Assembly: GCF_012641265.1 (NCBI RefSeq)
Contig: NZ_JABAHZ010000004.1
Location: forward strand, 620,001 to 684,000
From: Chitinophaga eiseniae
Lineage (GTDB): Bacteria > Bacteroidota > Bacteroidia > Chitinophagales > Chitinophagaceae
Length of the DNA stretch: 64,000 bases
Direction: 5' to 3'
The notes beneath the pieces were generated by a model. It made no database searches. It was not told the origin of the DNA and was given only the letters and a program-made list of their open reading frames with translations. How positions within the stretch are numbered: the stretch's first letter is position 1; each line of letters opens with the position of its first letter. Made by a program: the position numbers and the translations under genes. Below are positions 8,453-16,348 of the stretch, one piece after another.

Positions 8453-8992
8453 TTATAGTTTGGCGCCTACTGGTGCTTTTTTCCGGACAATCAGTGACAA
8501 CACCACTGATACAATGAAAAATTTGATCAGGTTTCTCAGGTATTCGATGAAGGAAGAAGCCATGGTTACCCGGTAATCAGCGTTTTTCAGATCATTCAGT
8601 TGTTTGTCAATCTCCTCCTGTGGCGCTTTAAATGCGTGCAATAACCATTCTGTATCTTTCATCAGGTGTTGTTTGGATATTTCCAGGAATGCTGGTGTGG
8701 CCATATAGTTAAATACAACGTAGTTGTATATTGCCACTAACAGCGAGCTGAGAATAAATGTGGTAAAAATGGGCTTAATCGCCTCTTTAAAACCGATGTA
8801 TCCGCCCAACTCCTTTCTCCTGGCTATTCCTGCGAGCATTCCCAACACCGCCCATACAATAAATTGTATAAATTTCAGCTTCAGTGAAAACAGGTATTCA
8901 TATCCGGCTTTCCAGGCTACCAAATTCCAGGCAATCATTATCACACCTACAAGCAATCCCCATTTCAGGCCGGGATTCGAATTTTTTTGCAT
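8453..8992 (-). CDS. DUF4199 family membrane protein
   Basis: A 179-residue integral membrane protein with four predicted hydrophobic segments (around residues 10-28, 35-55, 72-95 and 148-168) and a charged stretch between the third and fourth. The overall pattern, including GYIGFKEAIKPIF between segments two and three, is typical of DUF4199, a family found nearly only in Bacteroidota and often next to a GT2 gene and dihydroorotase as here. No function is known. It lies 9 nt after the dihydroorotase-like gene and 15 nt before the GT2 gene. Confidence 0.82.
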   Translation of the reverse strand: MQKNSNPGLKWGLLVGVIMIAWNLVAWKAGYEYLFSLKLKFIQFIVWAVLGMLAGIARRKELGGYIGFKEAIKPIFTTFILSSLLVAIYNYVVFNYMATPAFLEISKQHLMKDTEWLLHAFKAPQEEIDKQLNDLKNADYRVTMASSFIEYLRNLIKFFIVSVVLSLIVRKKAPVGAKL

Positions 8993-9001
8993 ATGCGCAC
9001 G

Positions 9002-10267
9002 TTAGTTATTTATATGAAAAACGGGTCCATTCACCGTGGCATGTACTTTACCTTTCAGCTGTTCGCCAATATACGCTGAATTTTTGGACCTGGAAGCAAT
9101 ATGGTCGGCAGTGAATTGCCAGCCGGCTTCCGGATCAAAGATAGTAAGATTGGCGGTGGCGCCTTCCTGCAGGGCAGGTTGTGGTAACCCGAATATATTG
9201 CGGGGATGGATGGTCAACATAGTAATCAGCTGTTCCAGCGGCAGTTGTGGCAGGTATTGTCTTAATACGCCAAATGCGCTTTCCAGCCCGATCATACCAT
9301 TTTTCGCATATTCAAATTCTACCTGTTTCGCATCCCAGTCCTGCGGCAGGTGATGGGTAGCGATACAGTCCACCGTACCATGTAACACTGCTTCCTGCAA
9401 CGCTTTCACGTCATCTGCGGTGCGCAGTGGCGGATTTACTTTCAGATGGGTATCATAATTAATCAGTTGAGCATCTGTGAGCGACAGGTGATAAGGCGTT
9501 ACGGAGCAAGTTACCTTGATACCTGCTGCTTTGGCGGCAGCAATCAGTTCTATCGACTGGCGGGTGCTAACGCCGGTGAAGTGGATCCGGGAATCGGTAT
9601 ATTTAGCCAGTTCGATATCGCGCTGTATCAGCAGTTCCTCTGCCAGGGCTGGTTTGCCGGGCATGCCGAGTTGCGTGGAGTAAATGCCTTCGTGCATGAG
9701 TCCATGTGAGGAAATACTCTGATCATCCGGCAGTTGTATCACGGTGCCATTGAAGGCTTTCACATATTGGAGGGCTTTGAGCATCAGTCCCGGCGACTGT
9801 ACCGGTTTAATGCCATCCGAAAAGGCTACGGCGCCTGCCTGTTGCATTTCGTACATTTCTGCTAGCCCAGTGCCTTCCAGGTTTTTGGTAATGGCGCCAA
9901 TTGGCAGAACGGTAGCTGCCGAATGGCGTGACTTGCTCAGTACATATTCGATTTGCGGTTTGGTATGCAAAGCGGGTTGCGTGTTGGGTATCACCATGAC
10001 GGTAGTAAAACCACCGGTAGCAGCGGCCCTGATACCACTTTGCAGGTCCTCCTTATGCTCCTGTCCCGGATCACAGAAATGCGAGAAAACATCCATCCAG
10101 CCGGCAGATACATGCAGGTTGTTCCCTGAAATAACTGTTGCCCGGGCATCTTCCAGGTGATCTGCTACCTGTTGAATGATACCGTTCTGAATAGAAATAT
10201 CTTTTTGCTGCCCGTGAAGGGGGGAGGAAGGCGCGATAATCTTTACGTTCTTGAGTAGTATGTGCAT
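9002..10267 (-). CDS. Dihydroorotase homologue with degenerate metal site
   Basis: A 421-residue amidohydrolase-superfamily protein that aligns over its full length with dihydroorotase: an N-terminal strand domain, a TIM barrel (FCDPGQEHKEDLQSGIRAAA, TVMVIPNTQP, GMIGLESAFG) and a C-terminal strand domain. The known zinc ligands are mostly missing. The HxHxR motif reads FSHFC, the expected HAED/HCED stretch reads QLPDD, the His before VST is replaced in FTGVST, and the final ATDH motif reads ATHH. It is probably not a working dihydroorotase and may act as a structural partner of aspartate transcarbamoylase, as described for inactive PyrC-like proteins in Pseudomonas. It is first in the operon that goes on to the heptose genes. 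Confidence 0.8.
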   Translation of the reverse strand: MHILLKNVKIIAPSSPLHGQQKDISIQNGIIQQVADHLEDARATVISGNNLHVSAGWMDVFSHFCDPGQEHKEDLQSGIRAAATGGFTTVMVIPNTQPALHTKPQIEYVLSKSRHSAATVLPIGAITKNLEGTGLAEMYEMQQAGAVAFSDGIKPVQSPGLMLKALQYVKAFNGTVIQLPDDQSISSHGLMHEGIYSTQLGMPGKPALAEELLIQRDIELAKYTDSRIHFTGVSTRQSIELIAAAKAAGIKVTCSVTPYHLSLTDAQLINYDTHLKVNPPLRTADDVKALQEAVLHGTVDCIATHHLPQDWDAKQVEFEYAKNGMIGLESAFGVLRQYLPQLPLEQLITMLTIHPRNIFGLPQPALQEGATANLTIFDPEAGWQFTADHIASRSKNSAYIGEQLKGKVHATVNGPVFHINN

Positions 10268-10303
10268 GCGTTACGTTCTATAACCGGTCCGAAAATACAG
10301 GGG

Positions 10304-10311
10304 CAAATGTA
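10304..10311 (-). promoter_or_regulatory. -7 element of the dihydroorotase-like/heptose operon
   Basis: TACATTTG on the minus strand matches TAnnTTTG and lies 37 nt before the start codon of the first gene. A -33 TTG at the expected distance is not visible. Confidence 0.45.
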
Positions 10312-10418
10312 ACATAAAACTATTAATTGATGAAGCCCGTTGCCCGTAGTTTTCGGATAGATATGCAGGTTGGTATGATAATTGAAAATGCAGGGGTAGC
10401 AGATCAAAATAACAAGTG

Positions 10419-11363
10419 ATGACTGATTATCTTTCTAACCTCATAGCCCGGATATGCGACCGCTCGGAAGAATTGCATAATGGCCAGACAATCAGCTGGC
10501 AGGCCCTCCGCGAGGCCGAGCAATTGGCGAATCATGCCTATATTCCCCAGCTGTATCAATTTATTGAACAAGAACCTGGCAAAGAAAAACGCCGCGCCGC
10601 CTATTTCATTATCACCCAGCTTTCCCGGAATACCAGCGATCCGGAAGTAATCCGCTTCCTGCTGGACCGTCTGAAGCTGGAACAGGATGCCGATATGATT
10701 ACGGCGATTCAGCAAGACCTGGAGCGTGGACCGGCCATCCCGGGATATATTAACCTGGAGCCATTATTTAATAATACCTTATCACTCAATAATAATGTAC
10801 GCCGCTCCGCCTTGCTGGCCTTGCGGGGTACCCATAACCCGGTAGTGGAAGATTGGGCGCACAACCTGCTGAAGCGCACCAGCAATGAATATGATGTCTA
10901 TTATATTACCTTGCTGCTACACAAAATAGGTACGCAAAAGAGTGTACCTATCCTTCGCAGACTACTGGAATACCAGCGACAGGACGTAAAAAGCCTGGCA
11001 TTTGCTACCCTGGCAGACATCGAAAAGGAGAAGGAGGCCATGTTTTATATGCGTTGCCTGCTCCGCGGTCAACTGAAATTCGAAGCCATGGAAGCTATCT
11101 ATAAATATGCAGATGAGAATGCCATCCAGGCTGTTACCACCCGTATTACCGAACTTTTATCCAAAAGGCGCAGCAATGCCCGGATGACCATAGAAACTGT
11201 GAAAAACGGGTTTACAGACCTGATGCTGGGGATGGAATTCCTGTTCCGCTTCCGCACCGCAAAATCAGATATCCGCAAAACTTTTTCCTGGATAACAGAA
11301 AAAAGAGCCGATTACCTGCTACCCGAAGAAAAAGAATGGGTAAAGCGGCACCTGGCACATTAA
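10419..11363 (+). CDS. HEAT-repeat-like alpha-helical protein
   Basis: A 314-residue protein with no signal peptide, built almost wholly of paired helices about 30-35 residues apart (for example LRRSALLALRGTHNPVVEDW-like, YYITLLLHKIGTQKSVPILR, KSLAFATLADIEKEKEAMFY), which is the pattern of a HEAT solenoid and points to a binding or scaffold role in the cytosol. The frame starts with GTG then ATG at 10419; I take the ATG. No enzyme motif is seen. It is transcribed away from the pyrC-like operon and stands alone. A partner cannot be inferred. Confidence 0.7.
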   Translation: MTDYLSNLIARICDRSEELHNGQTISWQALREAEQLANHAYIPQLYQFIEQEPGKEKRRAAYFIITQLSRNTSDPEVIRFLLDRLKLEQDADMITAIQQDLERGPAIPGYINLEPLFNNTLSLNNNVRRSALLALRGTHNPVVEDWAHNLLKRTSNEYDVYYITLLLHKIGTQKSVPILRRLLEYQRQDVKSLAFATLADIEKEKEAMFYMRCLLRGQLKFEAMEAIYKYADENAIQAVTTRITELLSKRRSNARMTIETVKNGFTDLMLGMEFLFRFRTAKSDIRKTFSWITEKRADYLLPEEKEWVKRHLAH

Positions 11364-11378
11364 GCGGAAAACAAAAGG

Positions 11379-11470
11379 CACGCAAAGAGGCTAAGGAGCA
11401 AAGCAGCAAAGAAATACCAAGGATATCGGTAAAATTTCTTTGCTGCTTTGCTCCTTAGCCTCTTTGCGTG
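11379..11470. repeat. Perfect 36-bp inverted repeat, dispersed GCAAAG-type palindrome
   Basis: Arms 11379-11414 and 11435-11470 are perfect 36-bp reverse complements, with a 20-nt loop. The arm is made of imperfect GCAAAG/GCTAAGGAGC units. Part of the unit (CGCAAAG..GC..AAGGAGC) recurs in the inverted repeat at 31342-31509, so this is a dispersed element. It lies between two genes on the same strand and may also end transcription of the HEAT-repeat gene. Confidence 0.85.
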
Positions 11471-11508
11471 ACCTAATTCCTTACTTTTGTTTCCCTAAAA
11501 AAGCCACC

Positions 11509-13686
11509 ATGAAAAAAGCTTTCCTATTGATTTTAGCCGGATGGATGTGGAGTGGAACTCCGGGAGCAAAGGCCCAGCAACGTCAGTATACGATGGCAGA
11601 AGCCACCAATGGACTTCGCCAACAACTGGCACCGGAACGGTTAAAACAGTTTGAATGGATTCCGAATCAAAATGCCTATACCCGTGTAGTACAAGCAAAT
11701 GGCAGCTATGCCTGGGTAAAGTACACGCCTGATGCCAACAGGACTGAACTAAAAGCAGATACTTTACTGACTTTGTCTTCGCTGAACCAGCAACTGTTTG
11801 CCTCCAGCGAATTGCGCGGTATGCCGGTGTTGCATTGGCTGTCTGACAACAGCGCCTGGTTTTCCATGAACAATGATTTGTATAAAGGACAACTGGAAAA
11901 CAACACCATGCATTTTAGCCAGTGGTGCACATTGCCGGCTGCTGCTGAAAATATCACGGTCAACAATCAAACTGGCCAGGTAGCCTGGACGGAGAAGAAT
12001 AATTTATATATCCGTACCGCCGCCGGCGCCGTACAGGCAGTAACCAGCGATACAGATGTGAATATTGTAAATGGGAAAAGTGTACACCGGGAGGAATTCG
12101 GTATCGATAAAGGCATTTTCTTCTCTCCTCAAGGCGACCTGCTGGCATTTTACCGCATGGATCAGCGTATGGTGAAGGATTATCCGATCATCGACTGGTC
12201 GGTAACTCCCGCCAAAGCCAATAATATTAAATATCCGATGGCTGGAGGCCCCTCTCACGAAGTTACTTTAGGTGTATATCAGCCGGCTAAGAAAAAAACA
12301 GTATTCCTGAAAACAGGAGGACCGGCAGATCATTACCTTACGTGCGTAACCTGGGCGCCTGATCAGCAGTCTATCTTTGTGGCGCTGCTAAACCGGGAAC
12401 AGCATCACCTGTGGTTAAATCAATACAATGCCGCCACCGGCGACCTGGTAAAGACAGTGTTCGAGGAAACAGATCCTAAATATGTACATCCTACACACCC
12501 TTTAACTTTTATACCGGGTAAGAATGATCAGTTTATCTGGTGGAGTGATGCCAGTGGCTATGAGCATTTATATCTCTGTAATACCAGTGGAGATCGTAAG
12601 GCGATCACTGCTGGCAATTGGGTAGTAAATGAGTTGGTGGGTATCAATGCCAAACGCAATGAAGTAATTTATACGGCGGCGAAAGGGAGTCCGATGGAAA
12701 AACATATTTACGCCACGAAATATGGCGTAAACCGGTCTGATAATATACGTTTAGACACCGCTGCCGGTTGGCATGATGCGCAGGTGAGCAGTGACGGTAG
12801 TTACCTGGTAGATGCTTACAGTTCCGGTACCACACCGTATGCGGCCCGGGTAGCGACAACTTCCGGCAAGTGGTCACAAAATGTGCTGGTTGCCCAGGAT
12901 CCGCTGAAAGATTTTCAACGTCCGGAAATCAGGCAGGTAACGCTGAAAGCGGACGATGGTACGCCTTTATACGGTAAACTGATATTGCCGGTAAATTTTG
13001 ATGCGACAAAGAAATATCCTGTTATAGTATACCTGTATAATGGTCCCAATGTACAGTTGATCCGTAATACCTATCCTTACAGTGGTAATCTCTGGTATGA
13101 ATACATGGCGCAACACGGTTATGTGATTTTTACGATGGATGGCCGGGGAAGTGACAACCGCGGAAAAGCCTTTGAACAGGCTACTTTCCGCCAGTTGGGT
13201 ACCGTAGAGATGAATGACCAGTTGCAGGGCGTGGCCTACCTGAAATCATTGCCATTTATCAATACAGATAAAATGGGTGTCCATGGCTGGAGCTTTGGCG
13301 GTTTTATGACCACGTCGCTGATGTTGCGTCATCCGGATGTATTTAAGGTAGGTGTTGCCGGAGGACCGGTTATCGACTGGAGCATGTATGAAGTAATGTA
13401 TACCGAACGCTATATGGATACACCGCAGGACAACCCGGAAGGATATGCCAATGCCGACCTGCTCACCAAAACAAAGAACCTGCAGGGTAAGCTGATGCTG
13501 ATACATGGCACTAATGACGATGTAGTGGTGTGGCAGCATTCTATCGATTTTATCAGGACCTGTGTAGATAATGGTGTGCAGGTAGATTATTTTGTATACC
13601 CGGGACATTTACATAATGTATTGGGAAAAGACAGGGTACACCTGATGCAAAAGATTACCGACTATTTTGATGCACATTTGAAATAG
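11509..13686 (+). CDS. S9 family peptidase, dipeptidyl peptidase IV-like
   Basis: A 725-residue exported serine peptidase. The start at MKKAFLLILAGW gives a clean signal peptide ending in AKAQ; the longer frame would begin inside the inverted repeat. Residues about 70-470 form the DPP IV beta-propeller, and the C-terminal 250 residues are the alpha/beta-hydrolase domain with nucleophile Ser595 in GWSFGG, Asp670 in TNDDVV and His702 in GHLHNV. Enzymes of this group release dipeptides from peptide N-termini, often after proline, in the periplasm. It stands alone and is followed by a terminator hairpin. Exact specificity is not shown. Confidence 0.92.
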   Translation: MKKAFLLILAGWMWSGTPGAKAQQRQYTMAEATNGLRQQLAPERLKQFEWIPNQNAYTRVVQANGSYAWVKYTPDANRTELKADTLLTLSSLNQQLFASSELRGMPVLHWLSDNSAWFSMNNDLYKGQLENNTMHFSQWCTLPAAAENITVNNQTGQVAWTEKNNLYIRTAAGAVQAVTSDTDVNIVNGKSVHREEFGIDKGIFFSPQGDLLAFYRMDQRMVKDYPIIDWSVTPAKANNIKYPMAGGPSHEVTLGVYQPAKKKTVFLKTGGPADHYLTCVTWAPDQQSIFVALLNREQHHLWLNQYNAATGDLVKTVFEETDPKYVHPTHPLTFIPGKNDQFIWWSDASGYEHLYLCNTSGDRKAITAGNWVVNELVGINAKRNEVIYTAAKGSPMEKHIYATKYGVNRSDNIRLDTAAGWHDAQVSSDGSYLVDAYSSGTTPYAARVATTSGKWSQNVLVAQDPLKDFQRPEIRQVTLKADDGTPLYGKLILPVNFDATKKYPVIVYLYNGPNVQLIRNTYPYSGNLWYEYMAQHGYVIFTMDGRGSDNRGKAFEQATFRQLGTVEMNDQLQGVAYLKSLPFINTDKMGVHGWSFGGFMTTSLMLRHPDVFKVGVAGGPVIDWSMYEVMYTERYMDTPQDNPEGYANADLLTKTKNLQGKLMLIHGTNDDVVVWQHSIDFIRTCVDNGVQVDYFVYPGHLHNVLGKDRVHLMQKITDYFDAHLK

Positions 13687-13710
13687 CCGTCAGGTAGACA
13701 TACAAGCGAG

Positions 13711-13756
13711 GCGAAGAAGATAATGAATCGTAGTGTTTCATTATCCTCTTCGCTTC
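13711..13756 (+). terminator. Intrinsic terminator after the DPP IV-like gene
   Basis: GCGAAGAAGATAATGAA pairs with TTCATTATCCTCTTCGC around a short loop and is followed by TTCTTTATTT. It begins 25 nt after the stop codon. Confidence 0.75.
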
Positions 13757-13831
13757 TTTATTTAATATGCGTTATACCGTCTAATCGTTGAGTGATGCAG
13801 AAGTAGGGCATAAGGATGTTTTAGGGGCATT

Positions 13832-13868
13832 ACGCAAACGCTTGCGCTGATAACGCAAGCGTTTGCGT
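13832..13868. promoter_or_regulatory. Paired LacI/PurR-type operator-like palindromes
   Basis: ACGCAAACGCTTGCG (13832-13846) and its exact reverse complement CGCAAGCGTTTGCGT (13854-13868) are 7 nt apart. Each arm also resembles a LacI-family operator with a central CG, close to the known PurR box. No T-run follows on either strand, so it is a poor terminator. The nearest regulator gene is the LacI-type gene that ends at 14030. The rest of the 343-bp gap (13687-14029) holds a terminator and, at 13981-14012, a weak hairpin that may end the lacI-type transcript; no gene is seen. Confidence 0.6.
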
Positions 13869-14029
13869 ATACAGAATGTTAAAAAAATCACGTAGAATCG
13901 TTGTAGCAATTAGCAATTAATCAGCAAGTAGATTAAGCCTGAAAAGCAGCAATTATAGACAGCGAACAATGAAGTCGTATAACCTGCCACGGTGAGCAGC
14001 TGTGGCAAGGTTATCGATCAAATAACTCC

Positions 14030-15055
14030 TCAACGGTTATGGATCACCAGTTGTGATTCCATAATAGTGCGTTGATAATCATTCAATGCATGTTCTCCAC
14101 TCAGCAGTGATAATAGCATATTAGTGGCTGCCTGCCCTTGTTCATACGGGAATTGTTCCACAGAAGCCGCAGGGGGGAATGCCGTATACCCGCTTACCGG
14201 TGTATTGGCGTAAGATACAAAAGTTATATCCTTATTTATTTCTAATTTTTGTTTGAGGGCATATTGGACCGCATCCATGGCTACATAGTCATTGAAGGTG
14301 ACCACTGCTGTTACTTTTCTTTTAAGCGACAGGAGGTATTCCATGGCTTCGGCGGTACCGGCAGCGGTAAGGTCGGCATTTACGATCAGCTTAGGATCGT
14401 ATTTCAACCGGTGTTTCTGCAGTGCCCTGATATAGCCGGTTGCCCGCTCTTTGCTGGCCACCATGGTTTCGGGACCATTGATCATGCCAATAACGCGGTG
14501 GCCTTGCTTTAGCAGGAAATCTACTGCTTGTACGGTGCCGGATTCCAGGTTACAGGAAACGGCGTGCATATTGGGAAGATCGGGAATGCGATCGAAGAAT
14601 ACTACCGGAATGCGCGCCTGTTGCAGCATCTCAAAATGTTCGTAATTGCTGGTATTTTTACCGATAGACACAATACAGCCGTCTACCCGGTGTTGTTTCA
14701 TACTCTGGATGATCTGTTTTTCCCGGGCTTCATCATCGTGTGATTGCCCGAGTAACACCGTATAGTTGTTGCTATAAGCCATATCTTCAATACCGCTGAT
14801 GGCACTGGCGAAGAAAGCTTCCGATAATTCGGGCAGCAGGATACCAATGGTAAATGTTTTACCCTGCTGGAAATAAATAGCTGTCTGGTTGCGCTCATAG
14901 TTCAGTTCAGCCGCCAGCTCTTTCACCCGGGCTTTGGTTCTTAAACCAATACTATGATGATCATGTAATGCTCTTGATACCGTAGATACAGAGATGTTCA
15001 GCCTTTTTGCAATTTCCTTTATTGTTGGTTGACCCGAAGAAACCACCTTTCTCAT
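14030..15055 (-). CDS. LacI-family transcriptional regulator
   Basis: A 341-residue repressor. The N-terminal helix-turn-helix reads TIKEIAKRLNISVSTVSRAL followed by a hinge (KARVKELAAELNYERN), and the rest is a periplasmic-binding-protein-like sensor domain (FTIGILLPELSEAFFASAIS ... VISYANTPVSGYTAFPP-like end). I prefer the ATG of MRKVVSSGQ over one four codons upstream. Members bind palindromes with a central CG and respond to sugars or sugar derivatives. No sugar-use genes are adjacent, so the regulon is unknown. Two operator-like palindromes lie 160 nt past its stop codon. Confidence 0.9.
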   Translation of the reverse strand: MRKVVSSGQPTIKEIAKRLNISVSTVSRALHDHHSIGLRTKARVKELAAELNYERNQTAIYFQQGKTFTIGILLPELSEAFFASAISGIEDMAYSNNYTVLLGQSHDDEAREKQIIQSMKQHRVDGCIVSIGKNTSNYEHFEMLQQARIPVVFFDRIPDLPNMHAVSCNLESGTVQAVDFLLKQGHRVIGMINGPETMVASKERATGYIRALQKHRLKYDPKLIVNADLTAAGTAEAMEYLLSLKRKVTAVVTFNDYVAMDAVQYALKQKLEINKDITFVSYANTPVSGYTAFPPAASVEQFPYEQGQAATNMLLSLLSGEHALNDYQRTIMESQLVIHNR

Positions 15056-15335
15056 ACATTTCAGCAATTAATAGAAAATAGATACAGCATATACTCTGGC
15101 GGACAAGTTACTTAGATATTACAAAACATTAACTTTTTTTTATGAATAAAGGTCATTAGATAAGATGAAGCTACTTTTTTGAAGGAAGAACAGCCCCTGT
15201 TTTAGGTATTCTAACAATTTTCTAACTATTGATGAGCTGCTTCGGCCTGCTATTTGCTGTGAACGGGTGCCTTCCATTGTATCCCTAAAAGATCATATAT
15301 AGCCTATTATTAGATTAACAAAATTTGTCATTTTT

Positions 15336-16196
15336 ATGAAAATAGCACACCTAGCCTTGCCGGTAGCTTTAGTAACCATTTTCGCTTCTTGTTCTGCCCC
15401 GCGCAAATTGCGGGAATCCCAGGCAAGAAATGCTCAGCTAGATAGCCTGTATAGGGCAACATACGGTAAGTTGAGAAATTGCGAAGAGGATGCTGCGCGT
15501 GCTGCCGCTTCCTATAAGGAGAAGGTCACTAACTTAACAGAACAGCAGCAGCAGTTGAAAGCCAATAACACGCAGATGCTGGATCACCTGAAGGAATTAT
15601 CGGTTATTTCCAGCTCACAGGCGGAAAGTATTAAGAAGTCGCTGGATAATATCGGGGCTAAAGATGCCTATATCAAGGACCTGCAATCTGCAATTGCCCG
15701 TAAAGATTCCCTGAACATGCAACTGGTGATGAACCTGAAGGGCGCCATCGGTAACCTGGATGATAAAGACATCAATATCAAGGTAGATAAAGGTGTTGTG
15801 TACATTGATATTTCCGATAAGCTCCTGTTTAAGAGTGGTAGCTATGATATCAACGAAAGGGCGAAGGAAGTGTTAGGAAAAGTGGCCAAAGTATTGATTG
15901 CACAACCGGATATTGAATTCATGGTAGAAGGACATACCGACAATGTTCCTTACCGTCCTAATGTATTGCTGGACAACTGGGATCTGAGTGTAAAAAGAGC
16001 TACTTCCGTGGTGCGTATCCTGCAGAACCAGTACGGTATTCCGCCTGCGCGTATGACAGCTGCGGGTAGAAGTGAATATGTACCGGTTACTTCCAACGAT
16101 ACGCCGGAAGGTAAGGCGGCTAACCGCAGAACCAGGATCGTGATATTGCCACAGCTGGATCAATTCTTCAAGCTGTTGGAAAAGCCAGCCAATTAA
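15336..16196 (+). CDS. OmpA-family lipoprotein
   Basis: A 286-residue lipoprotein with signal MKIAHLALPVALVTIFASC and the lipidated Cys at position 19. Residues about 30-125 are predicted coiled coil (EQQQQLKANNTQMLDHLKEL). The C-terminal 120 residues are an OmpA peptidoglycan-binding domain: LLFKSGSYDINERAKEVLGK, VEGHTDNVPY, LSVKRATSVVRILQ and NRRTRIVI. It should be fixed in the outer membrane and hold the cell wall through diaminopimelate contacts. The 268 bp before it hold its promoter region; nothing else was recognised there. Confidence 0.92.
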   Translation: MKIAHLALPVALVTIFASCSAPRKLRESQARNAQLDSLYRATYGKLRNCEEDAARAAASYKEKVTNLTEQQQQLKANNTQMLDHLKELSVISSSQAESIKKSLDNIGAKDAYIKDLQSAIARKDSLNMQLVMNLKGAIGNLDDKDINIKVDKGVVYIDISDKLLFKSGSYDINERAKEVLGKVAKVLIAQPDIEFMVEGHTDNVPYRPNVLLDNWDLSVKRATSVVRILQNQYGIPPARMTAAGRSEYVPVTSNDTPEGKAANRRTRIVILPQLDQFFKLLEKPAN

Positions 16197-16236
16197 GAGC
16201 TTAAAGCATAAAGCCTAAAGCAAAAAAGCCTAAAGC

Positions 16237-16310
16237 AAAAAAGCTATTGAGGTGAATGATCAAAGCGACTATTAAAAATCGCTAAGGTCATTCACCTCAA
16301 TAGCTTTTTT
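16237..16310. terminator. Bidirectional terminator between ompA-like and barrel genes
   Basis: A perfect 23-bp stem (16237-16259 with 16288-16310) has A-runs on one side and T-runs on the other, and so works on both strands for two convergent genes. A tandem GCCTAAAGCAAAAAA unit (two copies) lies just before it at 16213-16242. Confidence 0.85.
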
Positions 16311-16348
16311 ACTTTATGCCCTTTGGTGATTGAAGTAGCAGGTAAGGC

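Noticed and set aside
11480-11489. TACTTTTG before the peptidase gene as a full promoter
   Set aside because: The nearest upstream TTG is only 15 nt away, within the inverted repeat; the box may work but the evidence is too thin for a feature.
13832-13868. Reading the paired palindrome as an intrinsic terminator of the LacI-type or peptidase gene
   Set aside because: No T-run follows on either strand, and a better hairpin for the peptidase gene lies at 13711-13756.
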